Made by a program: the position numbers and the translations under genes. DNA of 64,000 nucleotides from Chamaecrista fasciculata. Taxonomy: Eukaryota; Streptophyta; Magnoliopsida; Fabales; Fabaceae. Of the stretch, positions 53,589 through 64,000 are shown piece after piece; the first letter of the stretch is position 1, and each line of letters starts with the position of its first letter. The notes below the pieces were generated by a model, which had not been told where the DNA came from, made no database searches, and saw only the letters and a program-made list of their open reading frames with translations. The stretch is from positions 32,855 to 96,854 of the forward strand of contig QANZ01012358.1 of the NCBI GenBank assembly GCA_003254925.1, in the 5' to 3' direction.

Positions 53589-54143
53589 ATCTAACATGAG
53601 GGGTGAGCAAATAGGCCCGCGAGCCTGCACAAACCCACCCAACCCGCAGCCGAAGGTTGGGTTGGTTCGGGCTCGTGGGTTGGTTTGGTTCACAAAAATT
53701 GAGCCCGCAAGTATGCGGATTGGGCTACAGGTTCAGGGTCATAAACCCAACCCAACCCGCGAGCCCACATATATATATAATATATTTTTTATTTTTATAT
53801 AATATATTATCTAATACTAAACATATATTATTTAGAATTCATCTCAACCGTATATTATGTATAAAAAAACTGAGCCGCATATCTCACTCACTTTAATATA
53901 CTTGACTAGTTTACTTACCCTAATTTCCTAATCCTATACAGCTGCTGCAACTCATCCTTCCTCTTCTCTTCTTCAAACTTCAACATCAACTCATCCTTCC
54001 AAACTTCAACTTCAAACTTCAACCCATCCACCACCCACAGTCCCACAACCATGCACCCATCGTTGTCGTCGCTCGTTGGTCTTCTCTCGGCGTCGCTCGT
54101 TGCCTCTCTCGACGTCGACAGGAATGAAGAAGATGAAGATTTA

Positions 54144-54987
54144 GGGCCTGATTGGTAGGCTCATTTTCAGTTTTCATTTTCACAAAAAATAGGAAATAAG
54201 TGAAAAAACATGTTTGGTCTTCATTTTCAAAAATAATTTTGTGAAAACATTTCTAAATTTGGCTGAAAATCTAAAAACGTCTAAAAGACGTTTTCATTAT
54301 TTCCTGTGCAAATGTTGGAAATTGGAAATGAGACATTGAAAACACGGTGGCATTTAGGTAAATATGATTAAAGGGAGAAATCACATTGGTGGAGATTCAA
54401 GGACACGTCCTGACGCTACTAATTGACTAATCAAAGCAAATTATTAATATATATAATATTATATATATATATATATCAAAATACAAATTCAACGGTGTGG
54501 TAATAATATTATATATATATATATATATAATGGTTATCACATAATGAAGGTTATTTTTTAGCATAAATTATATTTTGGTACCCTGTAGTTTAGTCATATT
54601 TCACTTTGGTACCCTGTGATATTCTCCGTTAATACTTTGGTACCCTTTTGGAGTTATTTTGTAATTTTAAGCATAACAAATTTTACAAAAATTACATATT
54701 GACTCCCAATATTTTCAAAAAATTACAAACAGGGACTAAAATGAAAGGTTAATTTAAATACAAGTATCGATAATAAAATAAAAACAATCATCTTGAATTT
54801 CATTATTTTTAATTTCTCAAAATTTGCAAACCAATCACATTTTCATATTTTTCATTTTCAAAATTAATTTTGACTTTACAAACCAAACACATTCTCTAAA
54901 TATTAAAAATTTGAAAATGAAAACTATTTCTACAAAATGAAAATAAGAAATGAAAACATGAAATATTTTCATAAACCAAACACCCCC
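54144..54987. mobile_element. Tourist-like (PIF/Harbinger) MITE with TTA duplication
   Basis: Starts gggcctgattggtaggc and ends ..aaaccaaacaccccc, with TTA at 54141-54143 and 54988-54990. The arms carry 'cattttcagttttcattttc'-type runs in opposite sense. It is itself interrupted by an arm at 54553-54750. AT microsatellites lie at 54449-54478 and 54508-54529. Confidence 0.7.
54553..54750. mobile_element. Arm of the 51596-51996 family nested in the Tourist-like MITE
   Basis: 'aaattatattttggtaccctgtag' and following bases match the left arm and part of the centre of 51596-51996. The right arm is absent. Confidence 0.7.
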
Positions 54988-55401
54988 TTAGTGTTCGAGT
55001 TGGATCTGGGAATGGTTTGAAGCTTTTTGGTTTGAAGCTTTTTGGTTTCAGAAGAAGAAGTTCGAGCTGAATCTGGGAATGGTTTAAAGCTTTTTTTTTT
55101 ATGTAAATTATGAAGATTTAATGTTGAATGGAGCTGTATTGAAGCATTTTTTATGTCAAAGTTTCAGTTTCAAAAAATTTGAAAACATTGTGGATAGTTT
55201 TGCAAAGTTCTTTTTTCTTTTTTTTTTTTAAGAATGAGGCTAAACCTGTGGGTTGACCTAATCCAACCCGCAAGCCAGCGGGTTGAGTTGGTTTGGGCTA
55301 AAATTTTAAATTGTAAAACCCAACCCAACCCGCAGATTGATCTGCGGGTTGGGTTGGAATTCTTCCTCAACCCACCCCAACCCATCCCGTGCTCACCCCT
55401 C

Positions 55402-56216
55402 ATCATACATTCCTCTCAAACTAATTAAGAAAATTAAGTAATTAACTAACATTATCTAAAAAATTAATTAATAATATAAAAAACATTAATTAACATAATC
55501 AAAAAAATTAACTAACATCTTTAAAAATTACCTAACATTATCTAACAAATTAATTAGAATTAGGAGCGACTTGAAGAAACTGTTGACATACAAGTCATGC
55601 CACCTAATTAAATTTAACATTATCTAACATTACCTAACAAATTAATTAGAATTGGCATTGCCACCTAATTAAATTTAATTTTTACTTCTTTTTTGTCGGT
55701 TGTAAAAATTTCAATAATGGACGGAGCCTGAAGAGGTGGCGAACTTTTACAAAATAATTATATACTATGTAAATTAAATAAATATTTAATATAAAATAAA
55801 AACATTAATTATATATTTAGTTATTTTTTAATTTATAGACACTTAAATAATAATAATAATTGATTATAATTATATTTTTAAAAAATTTTGATATTTTTGT
55901 CAATTTTATTATTTGTCTATCTTTACCTGAGAAATTAACAACAAATCATCATAGTATCATCATAGTTTTCAGCTTAATAAGTTAGAATTTAATTTTTTTT
56001 TCCTAAAAATTTTTCAATATATATTATTAGTCACCTAAAATATGTTGTTAATTCATCGGATGAAATAAAAACAATGGATAAAATCAACTAAAATATAAAA
56101 TTTTGAAGACAAATTAAAGTTGATAATAAAAAAACTTTGAAGATGAAAAAAAAACTTTTGCCAAAGAAAAAAGTAAATTAACCAACTACAAGTAACATTG
56201 TCTATCTTATAACCAT
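55402..56216. other. AT-rich DNA
   Basis: Repeated 'aattaactaacat'/'aaattaattagaatt' motifs at 55410-55680. No gene. Confidence 0.5.
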
Positions 56217-56520
56217 TGATATATATATATATATATATATAAAAGAAATAAGGATATTCAAAGTATAGAGAAAAGTAGGAGGAGAGAGTAATTATTTTAT
56301 TCAACTGATATCATCAACACCTAAAGCGTCTATTTATAGACTAAAGGATATGAAAGGGGATGTGTCTAATTCAATACAAATAATGAAGGGATAGACTCAT
56401 ATTACTGTACACGGGAAACTAATGATGATAAACACGATTACAGAGAAAACTTCAAACTTCTATACACGGAGAATATTAAAAGTCCATTGTGGATATTCAC
56501 AAACATTATTATTCATAACA
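56217..56520 (-). mobile_element. 3' LTR of a decayed minus-strand copia element
   Basis: A 304-bp LTR starting TGTTATGAATAATAATG at 56520 on the minus strand and ending CA at 56217. It is preceded by the polypurine tract agggggag (56521-56528). A TATAAATA box lies at 56331-56338. Confidence 0.8.
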
Positions 56521-58230
56521 CTCCCCCTTGAATATTCACAATTTATTGATACGCATTACAAGTTGCCTCATTAAAAACCTTGCCAGGAAAACCCAGTGGG
56601 ACAAAACCATGACGAAGGGAAAAAGAGTACAGCGCGTATCTCCCCCTCATCAGAACATCACTAAGGATCTTTTAATTGACACATTCCAATTTGATAAACA
56701 AATTTCTCAAATGTTGCAGGTGGCAATGCCTCCGTAAATAAATCTGTTAAATTATCACTTGACTGAACTTGTTGAACTTCTATGTCGTCTTGCTTTTGAT
56801 ATCACGAGTAAAGAATGATTTTGGTAAAATATATTTCGTTTTATCTCCTTTGATGTATCCCTCTTTTAGCTGAACTATACATGTCATATTATCTTCATAC
56901 AATAAGGTTGACACATTTCCCTGCAAAAACAAATTACACATCTTCTGGATGTGTTGAATTAGTAGTCTCAACTAAACACATTCTTTTCTACGAAAAAAAA
57001 AAACTAAATACATTCTTGAATTGCCTTATACATTATCTCTGAAGATCAGATAATCAGCTAGAATCTACATCATCAAGGAATGATGAACTAAATTTATTTA
57101 AATAAAATAAACCTTTATCTTTAAAATATTTTTCATTCTTTATCAATGTCTTTTGATTAATAAAGAACTATTATTTTCTTCACTTTCAGGTACCTGAATC
57201 TCTTCGGGAGATTTTTCATTCATTATGCCTTCATATATTTCCTCGATTGGACCATTTGTTTTTTTTTTTCATATGCTCCTTTTATTTTCGAGGATTCTTA
57301 TCTCTGGAACCAATTAGTCCCTTCAGGGACCTCAATATATATTAGAGCATTTTCAGCTGGAATATCTGACTTAGTCATTTCTTTGGGCCAGTGAATGCAG
57401 TTTGCAATTTATTTACAATATTCTTCAAATTATTCATTGAATTTCAAGTTCACATGAGGATCAAATTAATGTAATAATCATGCATTCCTTGTAATTCATT
57501 TTTCCAGCTATTTTCTTTCTCCCCCTAATGCTGAAAAATTAATTTAATTAACAAATCATATCATGAACTATCTCCCTTCAGGAGTTTAAGATATTTAATA
57601 ATTGAGCAGGATCCATACCAAACTGATATTCTCATTTGTCGGGGCCTATTCTGATTCACATGGTGGAGCAATATAAATCCAACACCCAAAGAATTCTTAA
57701 ATTAAAAATATTCGACTCCTGACCCAAATCCAATAGAATAGGGGAGAATTTACGATACGTTGTTACTTTAATGCTTACAAGCGCTGCATCATATAAATTG
57801 ATAAATTCTCATCAGACATTTAATTATTCAACAAGATCATTTACCGTGTGGACATAAACAATGTGATGTCCCACATTTATCCCAACTAGCATATAATAGC
57901 CCTTTAAAACTTGAGATATAAATTCACCAACATTATCAAATATTTTTAATGGAATAATCCAAAACTTGAACTCAATCTTTTTATTTGAACAAAATGGATC
58001 GACATGTCCACAAGGTGGCACTTCAGGTCCACAATTTTTCTATAAACGCGTTCAAGAATTCCAAGGGATCCAATCCCAACTTTTGCTGGTAATGGTCTTA
58101 AAACCAATTTTGTTTGAGAACATGCAGCATAATAACTCATTATATACAATAAAACATTTGGTTCTTTAATAGGCATTAATTTGAGTTCGCATTATTCTTG
58201 AACCGGGATGGTCTAACCGGTCATAAACGT
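56521..58230 (-). pseudogene. Decayed copia polyprotein (integrase to RNase H)
   Basis: Reading leftwards on the minus strand, traces appear in copia order. Integrase start with GSLGILERVYRKIVDLKCH (58060-58110) and PPCG..DPF comes first. RNase H text YEDNMTCIVQL..GYIKGDKTKYI (56800-56910) follows, then the polypurine tract and LTR. Many stops, frameshifts and deletions separate them, and reverse transcriptase is not clearly readable. Long dead. Confidence 0.65.
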
Positions 58231-58350
58231 ATCATTTATATTAATGAACTTCTGGTTCATTACTCCTTTAAATTAAGGAACCTCTAGTTCATTACAACAT
58301 ATGTTAATGAATTTCTGGTCCATTACAACATATGTTTTAATTGTACTAAT
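58231..58350 (+). repeat. Degenerate short tandem repeat 'ttaatgaa.ttctggttcattaca'
   Basis: About three diverged copies of a 35-45-bp unit. Confidence 0.5.
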
Positions 58351-58683
58351 ACAGATATAGTACAAGATGGAGGGCTCTTCTGGAGTATACAATCACATGT
58401 CTGATATTATATTTCCTTTTTCCTCCATCATATTTTACTTTCCTTCAATAAAGCTTGATATAAATCAACAAGATATTTGGTCGTCTGACGTACAATATGA
58501 TGGATACATAATTCATACTCAAACAAGAGATCATATAAAAATAGATGAAAAGGCTGAAAGAAATAAAGTAATACATTATTAACATATAACTTGTTAACCA
58601 AATGAAAAATGATAATAGAATATATATATATATATATATATAATTCAAAGAAATAAAGGAGATAAATAAAATAAATAAAAGGA

Positions 58684-58790
58684 TTTAGTTCTTCGGGAAC
58701 TATCTCATATTTGGTTCTTCAGAAACTATCTCATATTCAGTTCTTCAGGAACCATATCATATTTAGTTCTTCAAGAACTATCTCATATTC
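58684..58790 (+). repeat. 26-bp minisatellite, four copies
   Basis: Four units of the form tttagttcttcaggaactat plus ctcata, with one to three changes each. Every unit contains the imperfect palindrome 'agttcttc.ggaact'. Confidence 0.85.
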
Positions 58791-58859
58791 ATTGAGATAC
58801 CAAGATATAAGAACTCATTCATATTAAAATCGATTTTTTCTTACGGTGTTAGGAAAATT

Positions 58860-59268
58860 CGAATTCCACCATTAAAACTAGGGCTTTTGTGAGAGAAGAA
58901 AAGGTAAGAAGGAGTTCTTGTGGGGGGTTTCTTCTGTGCGCCACTTTTGCTGATGGATTTAAGAAGGAGTTCCTGAATTCAAACACTGTAGATTGGTCCC
59001 TGGTTCTTTTGGAGAAAAGAACGGAAGGCTAGCACCTTGGTGTCCATGAAACTGTTCGTGTGAATCACCAGCAGAGGGAGAACGCTGAGAGTGGACTCCT
59101 TGCACACGCCTTGTACAACCAGTCGATTGAAACTCGTGAGGTATACCACTATCTAAATAGGTTTTAAATTCTACTAGCAAATCCGTTCGGGAATTTTAGG
59201 ACTTGACGCGTTTTATTTTAAATTTTATATTTGCTTCCGCTGCGTTAGGCGCCTAGAATTCCCAACAT
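58860..59268 (+). mobile_element. LTR-like segment ending at the copia truncation point
   Basis: The right end reads cttccgctgcg..gcctagaattcccaaca, the kind of end seen in plus-strand copia 5' LTRs. The neighbouring reverse-transcriptase text breaks exactly here. No primer site follows and the left end cannot be placed. Confidence 0.4.
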
Positions 59269-62079
59269 GTATAAATCATAAATTGATGCTAATGCAAACA
59301 GAACTCTAATAGAAGTGATCATTGCCACAGAAGCATAAGTGTCAAAATATTCTACTCCTTCCTTTTGCCTAAAACCTTTAGCAACCAGTCTAGCCTTGAA
59401 AGTTTGTAGAGACCCATCAGTATTATATTTCCTTCTAAATACCTATTTACACCCAATGGGTTTAGAATTATGAGGCAAATCAGTTAATTCCCATGTACCA
59501 TTAGATAGAAGGGACTCCATTTCATCATTTATGGCCTCCTTCCAAAAAGCAGAATCTCTCGAAGCTATTGCTTCACTATATGTTTTGGGATCGTCTTCCA
59601 CATTAAGAACGATAGGAATTTTATTAAGCACCTCAGACCTACTTCCTTCAAGTAAAAAGACTAGTGCTTGAGAAGATATAAAATCAGAACCCAAGTTCTT
59701 TTCTTTCCTAGCTCTTTGACTTCTCCTTGGTTCATCAAGAGATTCAATTAATTTTCTTTTCTTTGATGAACTAGGAACAGGATTCTCCACATTTCCTCCT
59801 ATAGTAATTGTTTTCTCTGGGTCACCAGGATTTGAGGTATGTGAATCACCTATAAATTTGGTTTCAAGAAATTCAACATCTTTTGACTCTATAATGACTT
59901 TAGACTCAATGTCTAACAAACGATATGCTTTTGAATTTTCTGCATATCATACAAAGATGCTTTTAATTCCTCTAGGACCTAACTTTGTTCTTTTTGGATC
60001 TGGTACTCTGTAATATGCCAAGCACCCCCACACCTTCAAGAAATTTAAGTTAGGTGTTCGTCCTTTCCATAATTCATATGGAGAAACCTTAAATTTCTTT
60101 GAAGGTATTCTGTTATGTACAAAACAAGCAGTCAATAAAGCCTCCCCCCATAGATTCATTGGCAAACCAGCATGCAAAAGCATAGCATTTATCATATCAA
60201 CCAATGTTCTATTTTTTCTTTCTGCAAGACCATTTTGTTGTGGGGTATATGGAGCAGTTGCTTGATGAATCAAACCATTTTCTTCACAGAATATAGAAAA
60301 TTCATTGGAGAAGTATTCTCCTCCTCTATCACTTCGTAGAATTTTAATTTTCCTTTCCATTTGATTTTCAACAACTGTTTTATAATTTTTAAACATATCT
60401 AGTGCTTGATCCTTTGTTTTCATTAAGTAAACATATGTGAATCTAGAATGATCATCTATAAAAGTTATAAAATACCTATTTCCTCCTCTGGTTAATTGAC
60501 CATTTAATTCACAAATGTCAGAATGCACAAGGTCAAGTAAATTTGTTGATCTTTCATTCTTAGGAAAAGGTTTCTTAGTCATTTTGGCTTGAATGCATAT
60601 TTCACATTTTCCAGAAACTTTGTCTAAAGAAGGAAGTAAATTATGTTTTGACATAAATTTAACTGAATCATAATTCACATGTGATAATCTAGCATGCCAT
60701 AAGGTAGAAGATGACTCAATCATATAAGTAGAATTATTCACTTTATTATTATTAACACATAATTTGAACATCCCATCACAAGAATAACCTTGTCCAACAA
60801 ATACACCATTCTTAGAAAAAATAACCTTTTCTGCCTCTAACACAGTTTTAACACCCCTTTTACATAAAAGACTGACAGAAACTAAATTCTTTCTAACATC
60901 AGGGACATGGAATACATTTGTCAGAATCATTTTCTTTCCAGAAGTAAACTCTAATTCCACTGTTCCCTTTCCAAAGACCTTGGCTGGATTATGATTCCCC
61001 ATCAACACATTTTCTTCATTGGTTGTTACTTCGTAGTGCTTGAAGTAACTTTTATCATTACAGATGTGAACAGTTCCTCCAGAATCATACCACCAATCAT
61101 TAGATTTTGCAGAAGTGGTCATATTGCATTCAGTTACCATACTTATGCTTAAAGCAGTAACCATTGCAATAATCTCTGAAAGAGAGGTGTCTTTTTCAAT
61201 GACGTTTGCCTTTTTCTGCCCAACACCCTCTTCCATCTTTACTTTTTTATAAAATCTGCAATCTTTCTTGAAATGACCCTTTTTACCACAGAAGAAACAA
61301 CTCTTGTCGTTCTTCTTGTTGTTAGAAGAATTGTCTTTCGTGAAGTCATTGAATTTCCTCTTGTTTCCCGCCTTATTATTTCCAGGCTTTCCAGAATTAC
61401 TTGGCTTCTTTGACTCAATTATTTTTACTTTAGACTCAGTTTCTAAAGCATATTTATTTTCATGAAATCTGGTTTCTTGTTCAATACGAATATGCTTTAG
61501 TAATTGGTCTATAGTAAAATCCTCAGAAGTATGTAGTAACTTTTTTCTATAATCATTCCAAGTGGGTGGCAATTTAGAAATAACAGCAGCCACTTGAAGA
61601 GATTCAGAAACTTCAATTTTCAAATCTTTGAGTCTAGAAACCAAAACAAATAATTCATCAACTTGTTCCATGATAGATTTAGAATCTACCATTTGAAATT
61701 CAAAAAATTTCATACTCAAAAATCTGTCAATTCCTTGTTTCTCAGAAGTATATTTATTTTCCAAAGCATTCCAGATTTCTTGTGGAGATTTGATTGGACG
61801 AAATAAATCATATAAACGATCAGAAAGAGAGTTTAGGATAAAACCTCTGCAACGTACTTCATCTTCTTCACGTTTCTTTCGATTTGCCACGACTTCTTCA
61901 ATATCGTTTTCAGATGGTAGTGGTATTTCTGGCAGATTGGAACTGAGTATATAAGCAATTCCCAGTTCTGTAAGTAGAAACAACAACTTGTCCTTCCATC
62001 GTGTGAAGTTGGTTCCATCAAAGCGGTCGAGTTTGAGAACATCTGGATTGAACAATTTCTTTACTCCAGTAGTCTCCAT
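59268..62079 (-). pseudogene. Ty1/copia gag-pol, truncated in reverse transcriptase
   Basis: The frame starts at ATG 62079 and stays open for 710 codons. Gag (about 1-230) comes first, then a CCHC knuckle CFFCGKKGHFKKDC (261-274), and the aspartic protease with DSG (332-334) in WWYDSGGTVHIC. The pre-integrase zinc region follows (LWHARLSHVN .. CEICIQAK), and then the integrase core with DDHSRF, LRSDRGGEYF and NGLAERKNR. A TGA near 59947 interrupts a frame that continues through 59919-59443 to a TAG after IGCK, then into reverse transcriptase until the text stops at about 59268. Later domains and the 3' LTR are missing. Only two point stops in ~2.7 kb suggest a young copy. Confidence 0.88.
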
Positions 62080-62642
62080 CTCGAATTAATTTCCTTAACA
62101 TTGTTAGAAGAATATAGTAGGCTTTTGATAGAACACGAAAACAGAGTAGGCTTTGATAGTGTTGTCACTGTCCTTAAGGAAATTAAGCCCCCACTATTTG
62201 TATGCTGCTGGGTGTTTATGGCAGATTTCCTCCAGGATTTACAAAGCCTGGTGTTATAGCCAGCAATACTATAACACCTTTTGAACACAAAACAGAGAAA
62301 GATAAGTTGAATATGAGATGCTGTTTTTTGAGAAGAAGTGTTATTTATAGGAAAAATCTGAACAGATACAACCTTTCAGATTCTAACATAAATAACAAGT
62401 TACAACCTTTCATAAATGAACATTCATATCTGTTTAAAAGTGAACAATCATGTCTCTTCAGGATTAAACTGAATTCTCTGTAAATAATGAATGTTCATGA
62501 CTGTTCATGAATGGGCACTTCTCTGTTTATAATTCGAATTAATTAATTAATTAATCAATTCGAAAAGAATAATAATTAAAATTAATTATTAGTCAGAAGC
62601 CCAGTTGCCCCAAGTGCCCAAGTCCATCTTTGACACTTAACA
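62080..62642 (-). mobile_element. 5' LTR and leader of the truncated copia element
   Basis: On the minus strand the LTR begins TGTTAAGTGTC at 62642 and has a TATAAATA box at 62341-62349. The LTR end and primer site lie between about 62260 and 62090 but no initiator-Met primer site can be picked out. 62520-62560 has (TTAA)n. Confidence 0.55.
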
Positions 62643-62784
62643 ATCATTTATATACCCTTCTCAATTCTATAACTTATCCAATGTGGGACTTTAATTACTA
62701 ACTATACTAACAGTATATCAAACCAAGATACACAGCCTGAATGGGATTTAATTGACATACTCCATATGCAAATTCTAACTATTA
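62643..62784. other. Flank of the copia insertion
   Basis: No gene. 'ccaatgtgggactttaatt' at 62681 resembles LTR text of other plant elements. Confidence 0.3.
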
Positions 62785-63125
62785 ATTTAACGAAAGTTTG
62801 TGCTAAAATATCATTTTAAGACCCTAATTATTAATTTTCTATGCATTTGACTCTTTGTTTCTTTGAAGGAAGAATTTTGATGCAAAAACAAAATTTTTTT
62901 TTGGAGACTTTGCCTCTAACTATTGAAAAAATGGTTAAATATAATTGCAAAAGGATCCCTTGAATTCTGTCAAATCAGAAAACTTTTCAATAGCCAGAGT
63001 CAAAGTCCTTAAAATTTTTTGTTTTTGCATCAAAATCCCTTCCTCATAGAAATAAGGAGTCAAATGCATAGAAAATTAGTTAGTGTCTTAAAATGGTATT
63101 TTAGTCCAAATTTCTATTAAATTTT
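62785..63125. mobile_element. Foldback repeat with short loop
   Basis: Arms 62785-62938 and 62979-63125 are inverted copies ('tctatgcatttgactc', 'ttttgatgcaaaaacaaaa'). The loop is about 40 bases. 63126-63245 continues with a single 'aaaccacaaggactc' arm like the family at 27508. No clean target duplication. Confidence 0.6.
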
Positions 63126-63246
63126 GGATGGAGAGCCCTTTTCTGTTAATGGAACAAATCTCAATCCCTAAATTGTATATTTTCAAACCACAAGGACTCG
63201 AGTCAAAATACCTCAAACCACAGGGGCCGTCTGTATAATTTTTCCT

Positions 63247-63954
63247 ACTAACAATCCCAAGAAAAAAATCAACAATAACTCAACACTAATCTCATAAAAT
63301 GGGCACCTAAAGAAGTCTTGGCCATAGTTTTTCTTCGTTCTTGTTATGAATAATAGAGCCCTTCTTCCATAGCCACATAAGGAACGATTTGCCAATGTAC
63401 CACTATTTCCACTGATTCCGTACCGATAAGGACAGTGTTAACCTTAGTATCACGGAAATAATTCCGAGTGTGGGAGACGAAATCACTGATCTGGAGTTGA
63501 AATTGATCTTGAATGGAGGCAAGAATCTTCAAGCCACAATATCCCAAGAGTGTGTCAAGATGGAGTGGAGAAAAGAGGGACTAAAAAGTGTGCAAAATAG
63601 GACCTTAAGTGTATGAAAACACATTTGCTATATATATATATAGCCAAATTCACTAATTAGTGAATATTACAAAATGGTCCTTAACCATAATTGCAAAACA
63701 GTCCCTTTAACAAACAAACTCCATATTTGCATTAGTAATTTAATAGGATAATTACTAATACTCTTCGGACGTGGCTTGGGGTTCTTAGCCCGGTCCCGGA
63801 AGGCTTGTGGATAATCCAACCCATCACGGAATACCACAAGTAATATGAATCCAATCTATTCTTATTCAGACTTACGATAAATTAATTACTTATCAGTAAA
63901 TACAAATAATAATCTTACAATAGATTAATGCTAATCCACACAAAAAATCCAACA
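63247..63954 (-). mobile_element. 3' LTR of a copia element entering from the right
   Basis: On the minus strand the LTR starts TGTTGGATTTTTTGTG at 63954, directly after the polypurine-like tract ccaagtgggagat (63955-63967). A 'tatatatatatata' box stands at 63629-63642. Purine-rich transcribed-looking sequence lies to its left. The 3' end of the LTR is not certain and may be left of 63400. The element body lies right of the window. Confidence 0.6.
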
Positions 63955-64000
63955 ATCTCCCACTTGGATAGCATTAATCTATAAACAGATTAATCAACAA
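63955..64000 (-). mobile_element. Polypurine tract and 3' untranslated end of the copia element
   Basis: The minus strand reads 'gctatccaagtgggagat' just before the LTR start, the usual end of a copia body. The window ends here. Confidence 0.55.

Larger units (their letters stand above)
53598..55401. mobile_element. Element with 'gaggggtgagca' ends and cccaacccgc subterminal repeats
   Basis: Inverted tips gaggggtgagca (53598-53609) and tgctcacccctc (55390-55401). Both ends carry many 'cccaacccgc'/'gcgggttggg' boxes in opposite sense. The flanks atctaacat and atcatacat agree at 7 of 9 positions. No transposase. Class uncertain: the subterminal boxes suggest hAT, the flanks Mutator-like. A Tourist-like MITE is nested at 54144. 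Confidence 0.65.

Noticed and set aside
58684-58790. CRISPR-like regular repeats
   Set aside because: The units are directly adjacent without spacers and the DNA is plant nuclear; it is a minisatellite.

Overview
This window looks like AT-rich nuclear DNA from a flowering plant, most likely a eudicot. The genes have short introns with GT..AG borders, and families such as PLS-class PPR, STP hexose carrier, early nodulin-like phytocyanin and BAHD acyltransferase are plant families. The species cannot be named from the sequence. Few genes are intact; most of the DNA is layered transposable elements. There is one assembly gap (15344-15427) and single N bases at 3161, 22687 and 25684.

Intact genes: a plastid cupin of the PTAC18 type (+, CDS 18297-18725), an early nodulin-like phytocyanin (-, 21885-23281, two exons), a sugar transport protein of the STP family (+, 29202-30927, three exons) and an 891-residue mitochondrial PPR protein resembling Arabidopsis At3g02330/MEF13 (+, 35170-37845). 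Broken genes: a subtilisin-like protease (-, 45890-47185) and a BAHD acyltransferase that has lost its catalytic HXXXD region (-, 52173-53257). The genes are unrelated single units and form no pathway together.

Layout: 1-6038 is a gag-only LTR element entering from the left, next to a minus-strand LTR of another family (6111-6723). 6724-18240 is AT-rich spacer and nested inverted-repeat elements. 18241-37845 holds the four intact genes, separated by more inverted-repeat elements. 38626-55401 is almost wholly nested elements around two pseudogenes. 56217-64000 holds at least three minus-strand Ty1/copia elements in different states of decay.

The most notable feature is a dense set of non-autonomous elements with long terminal inverted repeats. 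They have little or no transposase and mostly carry 8-10 bp target duplications, as expected for Mutator-like elements. About eleven have readable duplications. Several carry host-gene-like sequence in the loop; the clearest has near-identical arms of about 600 bp around a fragment resembling a TORTIFOLIA1/SPIRAL2-like gene (43382-45109). Transcribed arms would fold into long hairpins, so these could be sources of small RNA; this is inference.
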